A stretch of DNA of 40,988 bases from a virus. Location of the stretch: positions 1-40,988 of the IMG/VR virus record IMGVR_UViG_3300036791_000666. The stretch is one strand, 5' to 3'. The notes under the pieces were generated by a model. It had not been told where the DNA came from. It made no database searches and worked only from the letters and a program-made list of their open reading frames with translations. This document shows, piece by piece, positions 8,224 to 16,654 of the stretch (the stretch's first letter is position 1; every line of letters starts with the position of its first letter). A program made the position numbers and the translations under genes.

Positions 8224-8501
8224 TTGACCACCATGCGAAACGCGACAATATGATCCGGTTCGTTCTCGGGGTCGGGTCGATAGACCAGCAGATCCCCGCA
8301 CGGATCGCCCCAGCACCAGGGTGAGTCGGAGTTTTCATCGGGACGCGTGCTGCGAATCTTGCCGCCCGCGCTTTCGGGTTCCACCACCAGCGCGGTCCCG
8401 TCCTCGTTGTAGCAGATCATTTTTCCGGGCTGCGCGACGGAATCCTGATAGCGGCACGCGACCAACTGTGGTTCGTCATCGGTAATCAGAAATCGGTACA
8501 T
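8220..8501 (-). CDS. Hypothetical protein, 93 residues
   Basis: This small acidic protein begins MYRFLITDDEPQLVACRYQD and ends in a strand-like segment (DHIVAFRMVVK). It overlaps its upstream neighbour by one base and its downstream neighbour by a GTGA overlap. It looks like a compact beta domain with two Cys around a WCWGDPCGD loop. I do not recognise it. It is translated with the TIM-barrel-like protein. Confidence 0.65.
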   Translation of the reverse strand: MYRFLITDDEPQLVACRYQDSVAQPGKMICYNEDGTALVVEPESAGGKIRSTRPDENSDSPWCWGDPCGDLLVYRPDPENEPDHIVAFRMVVK

Positions 8502-8911
8502 CAGTCACGCTCCATCTTCACCACGAACCAGCTGTCCAACGTCCGCGCGGTCAACTCGATCGGGAGCGGCTGGGACGCGGGCACCGATCCGCGTTCGGCG
8601 GCGCGCATCGTCAGCACGCGCGCATTCTCCAAAGTGACCGGATCAATCCCGCGACTCCAATCCAGGGTGTGCGGAGACTTGTCCGATCCCTTCGCCGGGA
8701 TATGTCGCACCATCGGCGCCAGATCATGCGCGTCCAAGTGCTTTTTGAGCGCTTCACGACTGCGAAACCGCATCGGCATCGAGGTGCCGTTGTTTTCGAT
8801 GATCAGATCAATCTCGTCACCGATCACGGCGGACCCGGCGCGCCCGTGGGGACAAAACGGCCAGTCGCCAATCTCCACCACGTGTCCACACGCCTCGCAG
8901 CGGTCACTCAT
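8501..8911 (-). CDS. Phage zinc-ribbon protein next to portal
   Basis: The 136-residue product opens with a zinc ribbon (CEACGHVVEIGDWPFCPHG). It continues with AVIGDEIDLIIENNG and RFRSREALKKHLDAHDL, a layout seen in many phage proteins encoded beside portal genes. The C-terminal half is helical with a final strand. It overlaps the portal stop by eight bases. The ribbon could bind nucleic acid or stabilise a small domain; no role is established. Confidence 0.7.
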   Translation of the reverse strand: MSDRCEACGHVVEIGDWPFCPHGRAGSAVIGDEIDLIIENNGTSMPMRFRSREALKKHLDAHDLAPMVRHIPAKGSDKSPHTLDWSRGIDPVTLENARVLTMRAAERGSVPASQPLPIELTARTLDSWFVVKMERD

Positions 8912-11069
8912 TGAGCCCTACGATCCGTTGCGGCAAATTCGGCGCGCCCGAAATGCGGCCGGTGCCCTTGGCGTGTTCATTGACCGTTTCGGTTTTCGGC
9001 ATCACGCCGGGCTGCGGCGGTTGCCCTGGCGGTGGAGGAGGCGGCGGCTGTGCCCCTGGCTGCGGATTGCCCGGTGTCGGCGTGGTCGGTGGCATTCCTG
9101 GCACCCCCGGCGTCGGCGAAATGGGCGGTGCGGGAATGCCGGTCGCCGTCTGAATCAGCGTGTGCGCCTGCTGAATCATGTCAGGTGTAATCGTCACGCC
9201 GCCCTGGATCATCACGGCCACCGCCAGCGGATTGAGCAGATCCTCGCCCTTGAACGAGAACCCCAGCGTCGGCCGATCGGGTTTGGGCGGTGCCGGTTGC
9301 GCTTTGAGGCGCTGCGGGTCCAGGTGGAGCGCAGGCGCCAGCTCTGAAATCAGATAACTGCGATCGACCAGCGGATCCTTGCCGATGAAGTTATAGGTAT
9401 CGAGCGCCTGCTTGCGCACCGTCGCCTCGTCCAGATCCACGCCGCTATCTGGCTTGATGTCGTAGGCGTACCGCCCGGCAATCGTGAGCCGGTTCCACGC
9501 GGCCCATTGCTGCGCGCCATCGGGTCCCACGATCTGAATCGCGCTGGTATCAGTCGCGAAGCGCTGCAGCAAGCTGTCGAATTTGCGCACGCCCGCAAGA
9601 AAGAACTGGATCACGCGATTGCGCTCCGCTTTGAGCCGCATACTCGCGTTGTTCTGCACCAGGGTCAGTTCGGTCGCCGTCCGGTTGGTCGCATCGGTCG
9701 CGCCCGACTGATTGCTATCGAGCGCAAGCGTTTTGGCGAGCTGGCGTTCGATGCGCGCCTGTCCTTCGTAGTTCTCGCGCGGATACTGCGCACGGGCAAT
9801 TTCCACGATCGGCGGCGGCTCCAGACGCCCCTCCGGGATCGGAATGAAGGCGCCGTAATCGCCGCCAGTGATTTTCTTCATCACATCAGGCGTGATCACG
9901 CCTTCATCGACCAAGCGCATCGGAATCGAGGTATCGCGCTGCTTGACCTGCGTCGTCAGAAACTTCGCCAACTGATCGACCAGATCGCGCGTCATCGAGC
10001 TGTCGGATCGAATGTAGGCGCTGTCGGTCTGGTCGCGAATCGTCAGCACGTGGATCGGACTGCCGATCATGGAATCCGCCGTGAGCCGTCCCTGCGGATC
10101 GAGTGACTGATAGGGCGAATCCATGTGCGTCGCCGGTTGATCGCGCATCCTGTCGATCAGCACCAGCTTGCGCAGCATCTCTGGATGAAAGACCGCCTCA
10201 TCCTCCAGCGACGCGCGGTACCAAATCTCCACGCCGGTGACCAGATCGCGCGTCTTACTCGCCGAGCTGCCTTGACCGCTGGCGTCATCGAAAATGTGCG
10301 TGTCCTCGCTGCTGGTCGCTGAAAAATCGTCCGGGAGCTTGAATTTGCGCTTGGCCGAGAGCAGCGGCATCGAAAATTCCATCCCGAGCCATGGCGCCTT
10401 GTCGAACTGGTTGTCGTAGAAATCGTCGGGAACCAGGAGCTTCTTCGGCGAGAAGTGCTCCCAGAACCACTCCTCATAGACCGGCACGTCGATCGTCTGC
10501 TCGATCGGCGGCTGACCGGGAATCGGATGCGGAATCGACTGACTGACCGGCCGCGTGACCGTTTCGTACCCGATCTTGGTCGCGCCCCAGCCTGCCGGGC
10601 AAAGCACGTCGAAGATCGTTTTGTCCATCATCCGCTTGGCATCCACACCGTTGGGTCCCAGCTTGTCGTTGAGGACCGCCTGCTTGATCAGAATGACGTT
10701 TTCCTGCCCCTGACTCAGCGGTTCCTGCGGAATGCAGTGCACTTCGGGCGTCGCGAAGAACAGCTGCGCCTTTTTCTGCTCGACATCGGCAAAATCGGTG
10801 TTGGGGTTCACCCAGTCGGTACTGGGCAGCTGATCGAGCGGCTTGCCTTCGTAGGCGTCGATGTTTTTCTGCCATTCCTGCTCGACCACTTCGCGCCGCG
10901 CGCGACTCGCCTCGACCCGACTCCACCAAACGCCGATCTGATCGAGCGTCATCGGGATCGCGGTGCCCGTGTCGGGATCGCGGTCCGGGGTGAGCGCGGC
11001 GGGGGAGCCGACCATCGTCGGATCGCCGGTCGGCGGTCCGGGCGGTCCTCCGGGCGGCAGGGGCATCAT
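8904..11069 (-). CDS. Portal protein
   Basis: This 721-residue protein follows the large terminase through an ATGA overlap and a ribosome site (AGAGGTG). After a Pro/Gly-rich N-terminus it has helical parts with WSRVEASRARREVVEQEWQK and the segment DFADVEQKKAQLFFATPEVH, then WEHFSPKKLLVPDDFYDNQF. Later come VDQLAKFLTTQVKQRDTSIP and TATELTLVQNNASMRLKAER, the helix typical of portal cores. A long Pro/Gly-rich tail of about 60 residues precedes the end. Portals form the dodecameric vertex through which DNA is packaged and to which the tail attaches. Confidence 0.85.
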   Translation of the reverse strand: MMPLPPGGPPGPPTGDPTMVGSPAALTPDRDPDTGTAIPMTLDQIGVWWSRVEASRARREVVEQEWQKNIDAYEGKPLDQLPSTDWVNPNTDFADVEQKKAQLFFATPEVHCIPQEPLSQGQENVILIKQAVLNDKLGPNGVDAKRMMDKTIFDVLCPAGWGATKIGYETVTRPVSQSIPHPIPGQPPIEQTIDVPVYEEWFWEHFSPKKLLVPDDFYDNQFDKAPWLGMEFSMPLLSAKRKFKLPDDFSATSSEDTHIFDDASGQGSSASKTRDLVTGVEIWYRASLEDEAVFHPEMLRKLVLIDRMRDQPATHMDSPYQSLDPQGRLTADSMIGSPIHVLTIRDQTDSAYIRSDSSMTRDLVDQLAKFLTTQVKQRDTSIPMRLVDEGVITPDVMKKITGGDYGAFIPIPEGRLEPPPIVEIARAQYPRENYEGQARIERQLAKTLALDSNQSGATDATNRTATELTLVQNNASMRLKAERNRVIQFFLAGVRKFDSLLQRFATDTSAIQIVGPDGAQQWAAWNRLTIAGRYAYDIKPDSGVDLDEATVRKQALDTYNFIGKDPLVDRSYLISELAPALHLDPQRLKAQPAPPKPDRPTLGFSFKGEDLLNPLAVAVMIQGGVTITPDMIQQAHTLIQTATGIPAPPISPTPGVPGMPPTTPTPGNPQPGAQPPPPPPPGQPPQPGVMPKTETVNEHAKGTGRISGAPNLPQRIVGLNE

Positions 11070-12697
11070 GGATGCACCTCTTTGGCACTGTGCCGCCCGA
11101 GAATCAGCCGCTCAGGCCCACGCAGCTCCGAGACCAGCGCGCCAATCGATCCGGGCAGGAACGCCATCGGCATCGCGTGTCCATTGAACCGGCGGCGGGA
11201 CATCGCGCCGTAGCGCAGCGCGTCGAGCGCGTGATCGTCGCCAGCGGTGTCCAGGTCCTCTTCGTTCGTCTTGTCACGCACAGCGGCGGGGATCGTGCGC
11301 GTCAGATACCGGCACGAACGGTCCACCTGCAGCCACGGCCGACCATCCGGGGCGTCCCGCAGCATTTCCTGCAGACGCTGCCAGCCGTTCATCCGGTCGT
11401 TGTTCGATTTGGTGACCGGGACGCCCAGGCGCCCGAAGGTTTCCGCAATCGCTTCGCCGACCTGCCCGTGCCGCTGCCAAATCGCGGGATCCGCCCAGAC
11501 CTGTGGCACTTTCTTGATCCCTAGCGCCTTGGTTTTCTCTTTGATCATCCGCGCGACATCACGCACGGGCGTTTCCTTGAATTTCAGCTCATCAACGACC
11601 AAATAGTGCCCATCAGCGGCGGCGACCCACCACAAACACACGCCCGGCGCATTGAAGCCCCAATCCATCGAGCAGAACCATGTCTGCTGCGCCGGGGTGG
11701 GAATGGTCAGGCTCACCACGTGCTTGCGTTCGTCCCAGGCACCAAACATCTGGCCATCGAACACGCGCCAGTTGCCAAAGCGCAGCTGCTGATAGCGCGC
11801 CGGGTCCAACACGGTGAGCGACTGCTCGTACTCCAGATCGCGGTACGGGTTGTCGTCCAAATTCGCCGGAATAAAGCCCCAATCCTCCGGCTTATAGAAG
11901 GGATAGCGCTCCGCATCGACACGATGGTCGATGAAAAAGTCCAAGACCCAGAGCGCACCGACACCGCCTGGATTGCTGCCTGCTTTCACCATCGCGCGCA
12001 GCCCCGGTTTGGAGGTGCGCGCGCGCGTCATGATTTCCAGCGCGATATCCCGCTCAAAGGTCACCAATTCGTCAAAACCGATCGCGTCGTACTCGGTCGA
12101 GAGGTACTTACTGATCGCGCCGTCGTTATCGCAGTGCCCAAACTCCAGCAGCGACCCGTTGGAGAAGCGCACGACGTGTTCGGAGGTCACCAGCACCGCG
12201 CCCAGCTGCGGCGCTTCGCGCGCGGCCTTGCGGATGTGGGTTTTCTCCAGCTCCGGAAAGGTGCGGCGCAGCAAGAGCGCTTCATAGCCCGGTTGCCGGA
12301 GACACCGGATATAGAGATCCCAGCGCAAGGCGTGCGATTTCCCCGGACCAGCGGCGCCGCCGAAAATCGTGTGCTTGGTCGGCGCTTCGTGAAATTCCAC
12401 CTGTCGTGGCGTCGGGACGTACAAGTAGCTGATGACGCCTTTCGCGTTTTTCTGCTGAATCGCCCACTGAATCTGTCGATCGCGGCAGATTTGGGTCGGA
12501 CACAGAAAAATATTCGGGCCTGCGTCTCGCAGCAGCTCGCCACACCAGCAACACTTCGCGCCGTTCGCCAAAAAGGGTCTCCGGACCAACAAAAAAGGGA
12601 TCGACTGTTCGGCGCGGATGACAAACACGCCGTACAGCGATCCCTTTTCGCTGGTCCCGTTATCGAACGCGCACCGGTCAGGATTTCCGGCTGTCAC
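11066..12697 (-). CDS. terL: Terminase large subunit
   Basis: The protein packages DNA by ATP hydrolysis and cuts the concatemer. Walker A is GGAAGPGKS at residues 113-121 and Walker B is YDAIGFDE at about 203-210, followed by a coupling motif (SNPGG). The nuclease domain shows MDWGF (D345), WADPA (D403) and DDHALDALRYG (about 487). An unusual N-terminal extension carries a zinc-ribbon-like CCWCG and CPTQIC. The first start is GTG at 12697 without a clear ribosome site; a GTG at 12628 after AAGGGA is an alternative and keeps the zinc ribbon. Confidence 0.9.
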   Translation of the reverse strand: MTAGNPDRCAFDNGTSEKGSLYGVFVIRAEQSIPFLLVRRPFLANGAKCCWCGELLRDAGPNIFLCPTQICRDRQIQWAIQQKNAKGVISYLYVPTPRQVEFHEAPTKHTIFGGAAGPGKSHALRWDLYIRCLRQPGYEALLLRRTFPELEKTHIRKAAREAPQLGAVLVTSEHVVRFSNGSLLEFGHCDNDGAISKYLSTEYDAIGFDELVTFERDIALEIMTRARTSKPGLRAMVKAGSNPGGVGALWVLDFFIDHRVDAERYPFYKPEDWGFIPANLDDNPYRDLEYEQSLTVLDPARYQQLRFGNWRVFDGQMFGAWDERKHVVSLTIPTPAQQTWFCSMDWGFNAPGVCLWWVAAADGHYLVVDELKFKETPVRDVARMIKEKTKALGIKKVPQVWADPAIWQRHGQVGEAIAETFGRLGVPVTKSNNDRMNGWQRLQEMLRDAPDGRPWLQVDRSCRYLTRTIPAAVRDKTNEEDLDTAGDDHALDALRYGAMSRRRFNGHAMPMAFLPGSIGALVSELRGPERLILGRHSAKEVHP

Positions 12698-12742
12698 GCG
12701 GGGAGCAAACCCGCGTCGAGCGCATTCGGTCGAGTCTTTACG

Positions 12743-12973
12743 TCACAAAATGCCTCTCAGAAACCTCCTGTCCAGATTGAACACGGTATCAATCGGCATC
12801 AACCCCACGTACTCTTCCCACGCACGCACGACCGTTTCACCAGTGATACGCGTGTTGACCGGCATCGCGGGCACCACGATGATCGGCTTGGGTACCCAGA
12901 GCAGCTGCTCGACATCGAGCGTCGCCGCGATGGGGAGCGCCAAGAGTGCGCGCAGCAGATCGCGACGCGTCAC
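12743..12973 (-). CDS. Small protein with twin-arginine-like leader, 76 residues
   Basis: It starts with GTG in a GTGA overlap with the preceding gene. The N-terminus MTRRDLLRALLALPIAATLD resembles a twin-arginine signal, followed by DVEQLLWVPKP, a pattern seen in several phage proteins. The remainder (GETVVRAWEEYVGLMPIDTV) is helical and ends in a hydrophobic stretch. Export of so small a protein is uncertain; the leader may instead be a helix used within the virion. It is encoded just before the large terminase. Confidence 0.6.
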   Translation of the reverse strand: MTRRDLLRALLALPIAATLDVEQLLWVPKPIIVVPAMPVNTRITGETVVRAWEEYVGLMPIDTVFNLDRRFLRGIL

Positions 12974-13206
12974 ACACGACTCGCCTCTGGCATCACCAGA
13001 CTCAAGGTCGCATCATCGAGCTGAAAGGTCGGCAGCGTCTCGAGCAACCCGTGCGCGAGCGCCAGATCGGCCAGACACGCGTCCTGTTTGCTCTGCGCCA
13101 CCTTCAGCTGTTCGTTCACCGCCTGTAACATGACCTGGAGGCGCTGCGTATCACCGCAGATCGCGCGCAGCTTCCAGTACTCCTCCGCGTCGAGGGTCAC
13201 CTTCAC
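12970..13206 (-). CDS. Small coiled-coil protein, 78 residues
   Basis: A GTG start overlaps the stop of the S74 fibre gene. The protein (MKVTLDAEEYWKLRAICGDT) has a long helical segment, QRLQVMLQAVNEQLKVAQSK, with heptad-like spacing, and an acidic C-terminal end. It could be a trimerising or accessory factor of the neighbouring fibre. Function is unknown. Confidence 0.6.
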   Translation of the reverse strand: MKVTLDAEEYWKLRAICGDTQRLQVMLQAVNEQLKVAQSKQDACLADLALAHGLLETLPTFQLDDATLSLVMPEASRV

Positions 13207-14180
13207 AACTCCTCCAGTTGCCGCAGCCGCTTGTCATGCTGCTGCCAGCCCGCGATCAGATCCGCCACGAACTTGGAATAATCCAGCTGCCACACGCGTC
13301 CGTTGTCATCACCGGGCGTGACGGCATAGGGATAGTCGCGCACATCCTGCGCAAAGAGTCCGCGATCGGGGCGCTCGTCCTCTTTCCAGAAAAAATCACG
13401 CACCTTGAGTCGGCGCAGCCGATCGAGATCGCGCGCGGGTCCGCGATCGATCTTCAGGCGCGCATCCGAGGAAGTCCCGTAATTCACCGTGGTCGAGGAC
13501 GACTGCGTGATCGCTCCCGCGATCGCCGTCGCATTGTTGTAGAACGCGGCAAAGATGACATTGCTCGCGCTGGCGTTTTTGATCGTCAGACCCGCTTGCC
13601 CCATCGTCGGATCGGCCTGCACTGAGACCATTCCGCCGCCCACGGGACCAAACGCCCCGCCGCAGCACCACTCGCCGCTACTCATCAGGCGCGCGCGATA
13701 GATGCCATTGGTAAAAAACTTGATATCACTGGCGGACGCCGAAATCGTCAACCCGCCGCTGCCATTCTGCTGCAGGAGCGATCCGTTGCTCATAATCTCG
13801 GAGAGCGCACCGCCCGCCGTCGAGGAATAATTCACCAGCCGCAGCATGCTATTGGCCGCATCGTTCCCCATCTCTAAGAGCGTCTGCGCCAACTGGTTGT
13901 TGCTGAGATTGGTGAAGGTGAACCCAATAGTGCCCCCCACATTGCCCGTGACCGCATTGGTGCCCACGTTGTAGAGCGCCTGAAACTTCCCGGTGACCGC
14001 CAGTCCTCCGCCCAGCGAGAGCGTGCCGGGAAACCCAAACACGCCGGTCGGCGAAATCGTCAGCCCCGAGAGCACCACGCGCTGTGCACAGGCGGCTTGC
14101 AGCGCCGTGGCTTCCTGCGCACTACTGCCGCCCAGCAGCTGCTGGTACATCGCGAGCAACGAACTGGTCGCGTCAGGCAT
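13203..14180 (-). CDS. Tail fibre or spike with S74 intramolecular chaperone
   Basis: The ATG at 14180 (MPDATSSLLAMYQQLLGG) overlaps the preceding stop and is preferred over an upstream in-frame codon, giving 325 residues. The body is Gly/Ser/Asn-rich beta sequence typical of trimeric fibres. From about residue 236 it matches the Peptidase_S74 chaperone: TSSDARLKIDRGP, then LRRLKVRDFFWKED, then GLFAQDV and YAVTPGDD. In this family the domain trimerises the fibre and then cuts itself off at the conserved Ser before the Asp. It is likely a receptor-binding protein. Confidence 0.8.
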   Translation of the reverse strand: MPDATSSLLAMYQQLLGGSSAQEATALQAACAQRVVLSGLTISPTGVFGFPGTLSLGGGLAVTGKFQALYNVGTNAVTGNVGGTIGFTFTNLSNNQLAQTLLEMGNDAANSMLRLVNYSSTAGGALSEIMSNGSLLQQNGSGGLTISASASDIKFFTNGIYRARLMSSGEWCCGGAFGPVGGGMVSVQADPTMGQAGLTIKNASASNVIFAAFYNNATAIAGAITQSSSTTVNYGTSSDARLKIDRGPARDLDRLRRLKVRDFFWKEDERPDRGLFAQDVRDYPYAVTPGDDNGRVWQLDYSKFVADLIAGWQQHDKRLRQLEEL

Positions 14181-14517
14181 CGGTCGGCTCTGACGGCGGC
14201 GGATCAATCGCTTCCAGGTTCGGATCGTGCTCTTCGTTCCCGATCCCGCTGGTGTGCGTCAATCGGTACACCCACGTGCCGTCCCCGAGCTGGTGATTCT
14301 GCTCATGCTGCTGATAACGCCACTGCAGCGTCCGCTCACGCAGCGCCTGCGGCACGTGATAGATCGCCCAGCCATTCTCCAGTCCCGAGGCGTCCTCAAA
14401 TTTGACGCGCCCGACTTCCGCCCGCTCCTGCGGCACGACCTGCACCTGGACCGGCGGGGTTTCCGGCTCCGGCGGATCAATAATCGGTGCCTCGTCTTTC
14501 GCGTGTTTCGTGGTCAT
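14173..14517 (-). CDS. Hypothetical protein beside receptor-binding genes, 114 residues
   Basis: The ATG at 14517 overlaps the stop of the 67-residue gene (ATGA), which fixes the start. The sequence begins MTTKHAKDEAPIIDPPEPE. It has a Pro/Glu-rich linker, a compact middle (VGRVKFEDASGLENGWAIYH), a Gln-rich helix (TLQWRYQQHEQNHQLGDG), and an acidic Pro-rich tail. It may be a fibre accessory or chaperone. No family is recognised. Confidence 0.65.
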   Translation of the reverse strand: MTTKHAKDEAPIIDPPEPETPPVQVQVVPQERAEVGRVKFEDASGLENGWAIYHVPQALRERTLQWRYQQHEQNHQLGDGTWVYRLTHTSGIGNEEHDPNLEAIDPPPSEPTDA

Positions 14518-14717
14518 GGAATCTCCGGATTGGGGCCGGTTATGCCGACCTGAATTTTCTCCACGCCGTAGGGCGCCGTCGTGTTGCCCAGCTGGACGTT
14601 CTCGATCTGCGGGGTGGGCGCGGGGACGGAGGAAGCCACCGCGTTTTCTGTCCCGCAGGGGAGCGCGATCGCGATGTTGTCGTTCCGCACCACGCGCCCG
14701 CGTACTGTTTGCGGCAT
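14514..14717 (-). CDS. Small paralogue of the LamG protein ends, 67 residues
   Basis: The 67-residue product (MPQTVRGRVVRNDNIAIALP) matches the first 45 or so residues of the LamG gene upstream (MPQLIDGRVCRNDNIAVAQV) and shares its last residues (VG, then GPNPEIP). It therefore equals the LamG protein without the LamG domain. It overlaps the next gene by ATGA and starts 16 bases after the LamG stop. It is probably a small virion or fibre-base protein; function unknown. Confidence 0.75.
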   Translation of the reverse strand: MPQTVRGRVVRNDNIAIALPCGTENAVASSVPAPTPQIENVQLGNTTAPYGVEKIQVGITGPNPEIP

Positions 14718-14732
14718 CTGGTTTCGCTTTCT

Positions 14733-15623
14733 TCACGGGATTTCTGGATTGGGTCCCGGCACCCCGACCCGAATATTTTCAGTGACCACCACGCCCGCCT
14801 GATAGTGCGCGAGAATTTGCGCCGGACTCAGCGCCGTGTGGTAGATCGCCACTTCATCGAGGAAGCCGCCAAAAAAATAACCGGCGGTAGGGATGTACAG
14901 AGAACCCAACAACAGATTGCCCGTCAAGGAGTAATCCACTCCCGTGACGCTCCCGGATTGGGTCTGGATTAGGACGCCGTTAATAAACAGACTCATCGTG
15001 TCGGATGTACCCCGCGTGAGCACGCCGACGATGTGTCGCCATTGCCCATCAGCCGGGAGCGGACCTTGGGCGACAAGCGTGGCCCCGCTCGTCACGGGAT
15101 CGCGCATCGTGACACCTAAACTGACCGCATCAGGGCGGAACGCCATAAATCCCGCGTACGTGGGACTACCATTACTTGAAACATCGAGCAGGCGTTCATT
15201 GATCTGTACCACTGTCTCCCGCAGCCAGAACTCGAACGTCAACGGCCCGAGTCCAATTCCGCTCACAGCGGGACCATTGGGGATTGCGATCTGACCATTG
15301 ATGCCGTTGAAGGCCATCGCGGAGTCACCCGCGAGCGCCCCCGGTTGATTGAGCGTCACGCCGCCGCTGATCGTGCCGTTATTTCCCCCGATACTGTCGC
15401 GCGCAGTCAAACCACTAATTTCATCGAGTCGCCAATAGGCCACCGCGCCATCCGCGAGCACCTGATCGGCATATGCACGCAATGGCAGATTTCCCAAATT
15501 CAGCGCTTCGTTTGGCAGCGCCGGTCCCGGCACGCCGCGCGCCACCGCATTCTCAGCGCCGCAGACCTGAGCCACCGCGATATTGTCGTTGCGACACACA
15601 CGCCCATCGATCAGCTGCGGCAC
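14733..15623 (-). CDS. LamG / concanavalin-like domain protein, probable adhesin
   Basis: The GTG at 15623 overlaps the upstream stop (TAGTG). Residues 1-48 form a conserved N-terminal module. From about residue 52 to 275 there is a LamG-like jelly roll: AYWRLDEISG, MAFNGINGQIAIPNG, LTFEFWLRE, GQWRHIVGVLTRG, MSLFINGVLI and GFLDEVAIYHTALSPAQI. These are standard positions of the family, which often binds carbohydrate. The last 15 residues (ENIRVGVPGPNPEIP) match the end of the 67-residue neighbour. A surface-glycan-binding virion protein is the likely role. Confidence 0.8.
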   Translation of the reverse strand: MPQLIDGRVCRNDNIAVAQVCGAENAVARGVPGPALPNEALNLGNLPLRAYADQVLADGAVAYWRLDEISGLTARDSIGGNNGTISGGVTLNQPGALAGDSAMAFNGINGQIAIPNGPAVSGIGLGPLTFEFWLRETVVQINERLLDVSSNGSPTYAGFMAFRPDAVSLGVTMRDPVTSGATLVAQGPLPADGQWRHIVGVLTRGTSDTMSLFINGVLIQTQSGSVTGVDYSLTGNLLLGSLYIPTAGYFFGGFLDEVAIYHTALSPAQILAHYQAGVVVTENIRVGVPGPNPEIP

Positions 15624-15781
15624 TACTCGTCCTCGCGCCGATCGTCGCTGTTCACTTCGTCATCCCAAAGCCGCAGCCGTGTATCGCGCTCCGGATCAGC
15701 CAACGTATCACCCGGATCAATCGGCCCGCCGTCATCGACCACCAGCCCAAAATCCGGGTCGAAGTCGTAGTCATCCCTCAC
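15623..15781 (-). CDS. Very acidic small protein, 52 residues
   Basis: The GTG at 15781 overlaps the stop of the upstream gene (GTGA), which decides the start. The product opens with an Asp-rich stretch (DDYDFDPDFGLVVDDGG) and ends WDDEVNSDDRREDE. It overlaps the LamG start by one base. It looks like a short acidic adapter and has no recognised family. Confidence 0.5.
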   Translation of the reverse strand: MRDDYDFDPDFGLVVDDGGPIDPGDTLADPERDTRLRLWDDEVNSDDRREDE

Positions 15782-16452
15782 GGCAGCGACCCTCCCGTCT
15801 GATCCACCGGTGTTTGTCCGCCCCCGCCCCCACCCGCCGCGCCGCCGCCCTGGCTCGCGAGAAACTGCTGCAGTGACACGAACCGCGCCTGCGTGGGGTC
15901 CCAGATATACCCGGGCGGCGCCGCACTGGGCTGACTCGCCCCCGCCGCCCACGGAATCCCCGCGCCCACCGAGGCCGATCCCCCCGGCGTCGGCGACGCC
16001 ACCACCGCTTCACTCGGGTCCCAAAAGCCGCCGTTCGCATTCCGAGTCGGCTGACCGACACTCGCCTCCGGTGCGTTCCGCCCACTGTTCAGCCACGCCC
16101 CGCGCCCCGGTGTCCCCGTCGGCTGGTCCGTTCCCGTCCCCGCCAAATCCGCCGCCAGCCTGCCGTTCATAATCTCGCTGGGGTTGTCCAACCAATACGC
16201 CCGGTCCGCAAATCCTGAACCCCGACCACTGTCGGTGATCCCCGCCTGCTTATAGAGCGCGTCAATCCGCGCGGCCGGATCACTGCTGGTCAGCCCCGGA
16301 TCAGGTCCCGCTGCCGCCGTACTCACACTGCTACTCGCCCCCGCGTCCGGGGTCACCCCTGTCGGTGCCGCTCCACTCACCGACGGGTCGGTAATCCCCA
16401 CATCGGTGCCCCAGGGCAAGTTATCAATGTTCGGGTTCGCAGTACTCGCCAT
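15778..16452 (-). CDS. Low-complexity virion-type protein, 224 residues
   Basis: The protein is rich in Gly, Ala, Ser, Thr and Pro, with islands of conserved-looking aromatic motifs: LPWGTDVGITDP, FADRAYWLDNPSEIMNGRLA, GGFWDPSEA, then PPGYIWDPTQARFVSLQQFL. A run of glycines precedes the end. Such composition is usual for flexible virion or tail proteins. It starts 28 bases inside the preceding gene and its stop overlaps the next. Function unknown. Confidence 0.65.
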   Translation of the reverse strand: MASTANPNIDNLPWGTDVGITDPSVSGAAPTGVTPDAGASSSVSTAAAGPDPGLTSSDPAARIDALYKQAGITDSGRGSGFADRAYWLDNPSEIMNGRLAADLAGTGTDQPTGTPGRGAWLNSGRNAPEASVGQPTRNANGGFWDPSEAVVASPTPGGSASVGAGIPWAAGASQPSAAPPGYIWDPTQARFVSLQQFLASQGGGAAGGGGGGQTPVDQTGGSLP

Positions 16453-16654
16453 CGTGCCTCACCACCTGACCGTGCCGAATGTAGGGCCACCACTGACGAC
16501 CCCACATATCCACCCGATCCGCATCTCGTTCACCCCACCAACACTCCGCAATCCCATGCTTCAGACTCGTCCCATTGGCCCAGCAGGAGCGATAGCGCTT
16601 ACCCGCAATCTCTTCACACCGCCGCTGCCGCTTCTCACTCAACCGCTGTTTCAT
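16424..16654 (-). CDS. Small basic protein with Cys and Trp, 76 residues
   Basis: The ATG at 16654 (MKQRLSEKRQRRCEEIAGKR) is chosen because the longer open frame upstream is of non-coding character. The product has a basic helix, then CWANGTSLKHGIAECWWGER, and a final segment with paired Trp and His residues. The Cys/His pattern could hold a metal. It is the first gene of the receptor-binding block and overlaps its neighbour by 29 bases. Confidence 0.5.
   Translation of the reverse strand: MKQRLSEKRQRRCEEIAGKRYRSCWANGTSLKHGIAECWWGERDADRVDMWGRQWWPYIRHGQVVRHDGEYCEPEH

Noticed and set aside
7354-8253. Plus-strand open frame opposite the TIM-barrel-like gene
   Set aside because: Antisense shadow with no ribosome site and no coherent domain.
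11606-13024. Plus-strand 472-codon frame opposite the large terminase
   Set aside because: The minus strand carries clear terminase motifs; the plus frame is low-quality Arg/His-rich sequence.
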